This document shows, piece by piece, positions 7,113-10,762 of a DNA stretch of 10,762 nt. This DNA comes from Physocladia obscura (lineage: Eukaryota > Chytridiomycota > Chytridiomycetes > Chytridiales > Chytriomycetaceae). Numbering within the stretch: position 1 is the stretch's first letter; each line of letters starts with the position of its first letter. The DNA lies in NCBI GenBank assembly GCA_027596945.1, contig JADGJH010000525.1:6590-17351 (forward strand). The letters run 5' to 3'. The notes under the pieces were generated by a model, which made no database searches, was not told the origin of the DNA, and saw only the letters and a program-made list of their open reading frames with translations. The position numbers and the translations under genes were made by a program.

Positions 7113-9472
7113 ATGACACAAGTGTGGCAAGTAGGTAAAACAAGACGACACGACCCGATGCGATATGCCGTCGCAGATTTATTTGACACCTTAAAAAATA
7201 ATTTTTTTTTTCTCCCCAATTTTGATTGAGATTTCAGCAGTGATGGACCAACAGGACTTGACGACGTCAGCGCCGACGCCAACATTGTTGACGCGAGCGA
7301 AGATAAAGACACATACAAATTACGGCAATAGTAGTGGGAACAGCGATGCGGTTAGTGGCGGTTTGGGATCTGGCGGTGGCGGCGGCTTGGGCAACGTGGA
7401 GTCGCTGATGCAGCAGCTGGCCGATGAACTGGAAGGGCGCCAGGCGTCATCGGCTTTGTTGTCGCATTCGGTGCCGACTTTGGGGCACAAACCGTTCAAG
7501 AGAAACACAACTCAACACTCCAACACAAACACTAATCTGTATGCAAACAATCTATACTCGAACAACACATTCAACACCTTTGCCAGCAATAGCTTGAGCA
7601 ACAACTCCTTCAACACCACAGGCGTGGCCATGAATGCCCGTTCCCTCTCGCAGCCATACTCCGATCTCGTTCTTGCCAAAAACAACAGTATCAGCAACAT
7701 TGCCACCGCCACCAGAGCACGCGCTGCTACCACTACCGTCCACTCACCTTCCCACTCGCGCGACAATTTTCTCTCCGATCAATTCAATCTTTCAAACTCA
7801 CTCTTGCTACCAAACCTCGCGTACGCGTCCGACTCCGACTCGCCCTCAGTTTCCCTCGATGCAATGTTTGTCTGGTCTGTCGAGCGTCTAAGAGGTTTCC
7901 TATGAAAATACACCCATTGACGCAATTATTCAAATAATTCTTGTTTAAACCCAGCCCACCCCGCATCACACTCCTCTGCCGTCTACACGTTCAATAAAAG
8001 GAACGCTTCTTGGTCCTCGCGTTACCTTGTCATCGCCCACTCAAACATTCCATCTGCTCCCACCCCTTCCTACCCCGAAGCTTCCTCCGACGCCTTGTTT
8101 CTTGGAGCCTTCCCTTATTCTGCCTTTTCCCAACCTCTCTCACTCTTTAAAATTTTATCCAAGTCTTGGGTCCGTATGGTTGGTGGCGGTACCATGTCGA
8201 TTGTTGCCTCTTTTTCTGGGAAACTTATTCAAGAGAAACTTTTTGTTTTTGATGTTGGCGGGACTATTGAGGATGGGCGTGTGTGGAGGTACTTCCGAGC
8301 AAAGCGAGCAGAAAAAAATATTTATATATTATAATAAGAAGAATAATAATTAATGGATTGAATTTTTTCTCATTTAAGCGAAGCGAAAATTTTTTTGAAC
8401 CAAGCTTAGCGAAATGTTATCAACAATTAGTGAATAGGAATGGTAGGAAGCAATAAAAAGAAAAATTCAATGAATGATGAGCAAACATAGCCAATAACAA
8501 AACAAGAAACTTCTTGAGCGACGTGAGCGAAGCAATCAATATTAATAAAAAAAGAAATTGAGTGACAAATGAGCGAAGGGAACTAAAAAAAAAGAAGAAA
8601 TTAAATAACAAATGACCATGCAAATAACCTATAGAATGGCGACTGTATCGCATGATTCACGAAATGAAATAGTAGAAAAGATACAGGAAGCAATAACGCG
8701 AGCATCGACAGTGGCAACAACAGCGACATTTGCGTCGGCGCCATTAACAACAACAGTAATACCAATACAATCCATGACCAATATAATAATACAACAACAG
8801 CAGTATGGATCAGAAAATGTTGATATACCGAATCCCATGGACCTTGACGAAGTTATTGAAGCAATACAACCGTCGGCAGCGACAAATTTGATTCATAACA
8901 ACAGCGGTAATAATCATGCACGGATTCGTGGCGATAGCTTTGGGTCAATTATGTCGAATGTTTTGGTGAATGCACGGTCTGGATTGAAAAACATGAATTC
9001 TACTGCCACTACTGCTGGTGCTGCGTCTGGGTCAAATACGAGTGTCAAGAAACAAAAATCGGCGGGGTCTGTAGCGAGTGTAGAATCCACGCAGTCTTTT
9101 GCATTGCACCAGCAACAACAACAACACCAACAACAACAACAACAGCAACAGTTGCATCCGCATATATCGACTGAAGCGCCGCCGCGACGGAGCGAAGATC
9201 TTGTAACAACGCCGCAGGCGAGCGATACGTTTGCTATAAGGCTCATGTCACAGTCTCCAGCTAATAAATCATATGATGCACGAACGAATTCAGGATCAAA
9301 TCCTTCGACAGCTATAATTGGAGTGGCCGCTTTGAACACAATGGCGCCGGTCATATCGCCAGCCGGAACTGCTACAGCAAAAAATACTATTTTGAAGGCA
9401 TCACGTTCGTTCAGTCTTGGTGGGTTAAGGTGGGGAAACGTCGCTGGAGGTAAAGGACGGACGAATGAATGA
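7113..9472 (+). CDS. Multi-exon protein with a split PH-like domain, poly-Q and Ser-rich tail
   Basis: Probable membrane or protein-binding adaptor. Main model: 7243-7894, 7955-8288 and 8635-9472, giving 607 aa. Intron 7895-7954 (GTTTCC...CCCAG) is phase 1. Intron 8289-8634 (GTACTT...CTATAG) is phase 2. Joining them keeps one frame throughout. A further first exon 7113-7134 (ATG, then a GTAAAA donor) spliced to 7238 adds nine residues in frame and places a strong TTTCAG acceptor just before ATG 7243. Residues about 226-352 look like a PH domain: SWSSRYLVI early, SQPLSLFKI in the middle, KLFVFDV, then RVWRMATVSHDSRNEIVEKI across the second splice junction. The usual Trp of the last helix is replaced by Ile/Val. 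The N-terminal third is Asn/Ser/Gly-rich. Poly-Q is at 488-501, and the rest is Ser/Ala/Thr-rich and disordered. The PH call is by pattern; orthology is unknown. Confidence 0.68.
8289..8634 (+). repeat. Long intron decorated with GAGCGAAGC-type words
   Basis: This 346-nt proposed intron is several times longer than the others in the window. It carries a recurrent AGCGAAGC/GAGCGA word at about 8296-8309, 8376-8389, 8406-8413, 8514-8522, 8523-8533 and 8570-8579, separated by A-rich sequence. The word is partly self-complementary at the GC/CGAAGC level. It is nearly absent from other non-coding DNA here, though GAGCGAAG and GCGAGCGA recur in the last exon near 9190 and 9217. Possible roles are a decayed mobile repeat or splicing enhancers. 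Confidence 0.6.
9110..9151 (+). repeat. Poly-glutamine codon repeat (CAA/CAG)
   Basis: Fourteen codons, all Gln except one His, mixing CAA and CAG in the last exon of the PH-domain gene (residues 488-501). The mixed codons suggest a fairly stable repeat. Confidence 0.9.
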
Positions 9473-9690
9473 AGATGAGAAAAAAGACTTAAGGAGCGCA
9501 GAATTTGTAGTTTGTTGATAAATAACTGGCATTTCAACTGTGCAGCACGCAAGGTGTTTTTGTATACCCTCCATTCCAAACTACGAGTTTATGTTACACT
9601 CTTTTATCCTGTGTATTTTTTGATCTTTTTTTTTTCTTCTTCTGTTTTTATTACTTTAGTAAACTCCAATAACAACACAGTAAACAACCA

Positions 9691-9696
9691 AATAAA
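9691..9696 (+). terminator. Candidate polyadenylation signal of the PH-domain gene
   Basis: AATAAA about 220 nt after the TGA at 9470-9472. Support is positional only. Confidence 0.3.
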
Positions 9697-9927
9697 TCTG
9701 CGAAAAATTTGACTGTCAGAATCATCTTTTTAACCCTAAATCTGTTATAGCACAAAAATTTATTTTCTGTGTTCAATTTTTGATCTTCTTTTCTGATTAG
9801 CGTCGGCTTGATTTTTTCTCATTATGTTCTTCAATTGATACAGTTAAAATCACTATTCGCTGCATTGACAACAATAGCGAACTGCCCAGATTACAGGTTT
9901 CAATTCATTTGAAAGCATCGTTTAAAG

Positions 9928-9937
9928 CTGATTGGCT
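9928..9937 (-). promoter_or_regulatory. CCAAT box (NF-Y/HAP type)
   Basis: Minus-strand AGCCAATCAG is a perfect match to the NF-Y/HAP consensus RRCCAATCAG. It lies about 170 nt upstream of the ATG at 10104, where such elements usually act, in either orientation. Confidence 0.5.
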
Positions 9938-10103
9938 AAGTGCTGAAATTTAAATTAAAAATTTTTTGTGGATAAATGTCAATGATTAGGATTGTATGGA
10001 AATATATTTACCAAAGCAAAAACAGATGGCGAAGAGGGTTGCCAAACCTTAAAAAAATTGATCAAAAAAACAAGTGATCAGTTTGAAGGAACGAACGCAA
10101 CAA

Positions 10104-10460
10104 ATGAACGCGAACAAAGTCACATTCGGTGACCGAGCTTCCGTTGTCCGCGACGAAATTCAGTCGGAAGGAACGTTGCGTTTTATTGGGAAGATGTTCC
10201 TTGGGGCTGGCCAATGGTTCGGCGTCGAAGTTGGCAAACGCAAAGGAAGCAATGACGGCAGTGTGAACGGCGTTTGCTACATTCACTGTGCGTCATCGGC
10301 TGGTGTTTTTGTGCGCGAGTCAGGAATCTCCCTAGTACCCCATATTAACTCTAATACAAACTCTTTAATGCTTTGTTCTGTTCAGCCAAAGCCTCCCGTT
10401 CCAGCTGTAACTCCTATCAGGCTTGTCCAACAAAGCCCTATTTTTTCTATCTTTCCATAA
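10104..10460 (+). CDS. CAP-Gly domain protein (microtubule or EB1/tubulin-tail binding)
   Basis: CAP-Gly domains bind C-terminal EEY/F tails of tubulin or EB1-type motifs in plus-end tracking, dynactin and tubulin cofactors. The domain spans residues 8-79: FGDRASV, then GTLRFIG (23-29), the aromatic FLGAGQWFGVEV (32-43), KGSNDGSVNG (47-56), CYIHC and GVFV (67-70). The hallmark GKNDG is GSNDG here, losing the tail-contacting Lys. The start is the ATG at 10104, in a good context (CAACAAATG). If unspliced, the protein is 118 aa and ends at the TAA at 10458-10460. A GTAACT...ATTTAG intron (10407-10484, phase 0) would skip that stop and extend the frame to TAG 10617-10619. A 51-nt in-frame GTACCC...TTCAG intron is also possible. 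The domain is at the N terminus, as in tubulin-cofactor or CLIP-like proteins. Exact identity is unknown. Confidence 0.88.
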   Translation: MNANKVTFGDRASVVRDEIQSEGTLRFIGKMFLGAGQWFGVEVGKRKGSNDGSVNGVCYIHCASSAGVFVRESGISLVPHINSNTNSLMLCSVQPKPPVPAVTPIRLVQQSPIFSIFP

Positions 10461-10499
10461 ATGACTTTATTGCAACATATTTAGGAGAATATGAGCCCA

Positions 10500-10762
10500 A
10501 TCCGCATTTCTGGCTGCCTGATTCCATCCCAATTAATGTCCGGTAGTTGCCACGGCTCCCTCCCTCCATGCATACCTTCCTGTATACTTTTGTGTGGGCT
10601 AGGAGTGGGTTCTCCATAGGGAGACCCGAGAGGGCTATTGCATTCCCAAATTGTCTTGTGGTGAGATTTGTAGTTTTATTTTTTTGAGTTTTGGTGGATT
10701 TGGGGGAGGAGGGTGGTGGGGGAGAGATTTATTCAAAATTGAGTGAAGACATAAAATAATTT
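10500..10762. other. C/T-rich then G-rich tail of the window
   Basis: After the CAP-Gly frame the base composition shifts. 10530-10590 is rich in C and T runs. 10608-10626 holds a near-palindrome (GGTTCTCC/GGGAGACC arms around ATA). 10692-10724 is a G-rich run (GGTGG, GGGGGAGGAGGG, GGTGGGGG) able to form a G-quadruplex on paper. The left part may be the last exon of the CAP-Gly gene in the spliced model. No separate gene is called. Confidence 0.5.

Larger units (their letters stand above)
9473..10103. other. Intergenic region between the PH-domain and CAP-Gly genes
   Basis: The left part is the 3' flank of the PH-domain gene, with an AATAAA at 9691-9696. The middle holds an AACCCTA word at 9732-9738. 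The right part is the CAP-Gly promoter, with a CCAAT box at 9928-9937 and a purine-rich leader. No convincing exon was seen in either strand. Confidence 0.6.

Noticed and set aside
8095..8334. Separate small gene starting inside the PH-domain region
   Set aside because: It reads as part of exon 2 and its TAA lies in the proposed intron; phase-matched splicing explains it better.
8914..9579. Minus-strand 221-codon open frame with a poly-Cys run
   Set aside because: Antisense of the poly-Q and Ser-rich exon; the Cys run is simply CAA/CAG read backwards.

Overview
The window is nuclear DNA from an intron-bearing eukaryote. It is AT-rich and full of homopolymer A/T tracts and AT microsatellites. 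Several genes can only be read by removing short GT-AG introns of 60-103 nt, and there are poly-Q and Ser/Thr/Asn-rich proteins, a CAP-Gly protein and TTAGGG-type promoter words. Compact genes with short introns and TTAGGG motifs would fit an early-diverging (chytrid-like) fungus or another unicellular opisthokont. That placement is inference; nothing here fixes the taxon.

Layout. 44-1704 (-): an unrecognised seven-exon gene whose 3' half is built from repeated, same-phase mini-exons. 1876-2054 (-): a Lys/Glu-rich terminal exon of another gene. About 2426-2651 (-): a decayed copy of the 3' end of the next gene. 2731-3804 (-): an intact sphingomyelin-synthase-family membrane enzyme. 3805-4790: AT-rich and apparently empty. 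4791-5312 (-): a protein-like relic broken by stops and frameshifts, faintly like a family-B DNA polymerase. 5497-5913: a GC-rich block with competing open frames on both strands. 5964-6437 (-): a compact intronless GNAT acetyltransferase. 7113/7243-9472 (+): a three- or four-exon gene with a split PH-like domain followed by poly-Q and Ser-rich sequence. One of its introns is unusually long and carries a repeated GAGCGAAGC-type word. 10104-10460 or 10619 (+): a CAP-Gly protein, preceded by a perfect CCAAT box. 10500-10762: C/T-rich then G-rich sequence.

The genes do not form an obvious pathway. The PH-domain and CAP-Gly genes suggest membrane/cytoskeleton adaptors, and the sphingolipid synthase acts in Golgi or plasma membranes. 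The clearest evolutionary stories are local duplications: tandem exon duplication inside the first gene, and a tandem but dead copy of the sphingolipid synthase tail. All splice models were found by reading phases and sites by eye and have no transcript support here.
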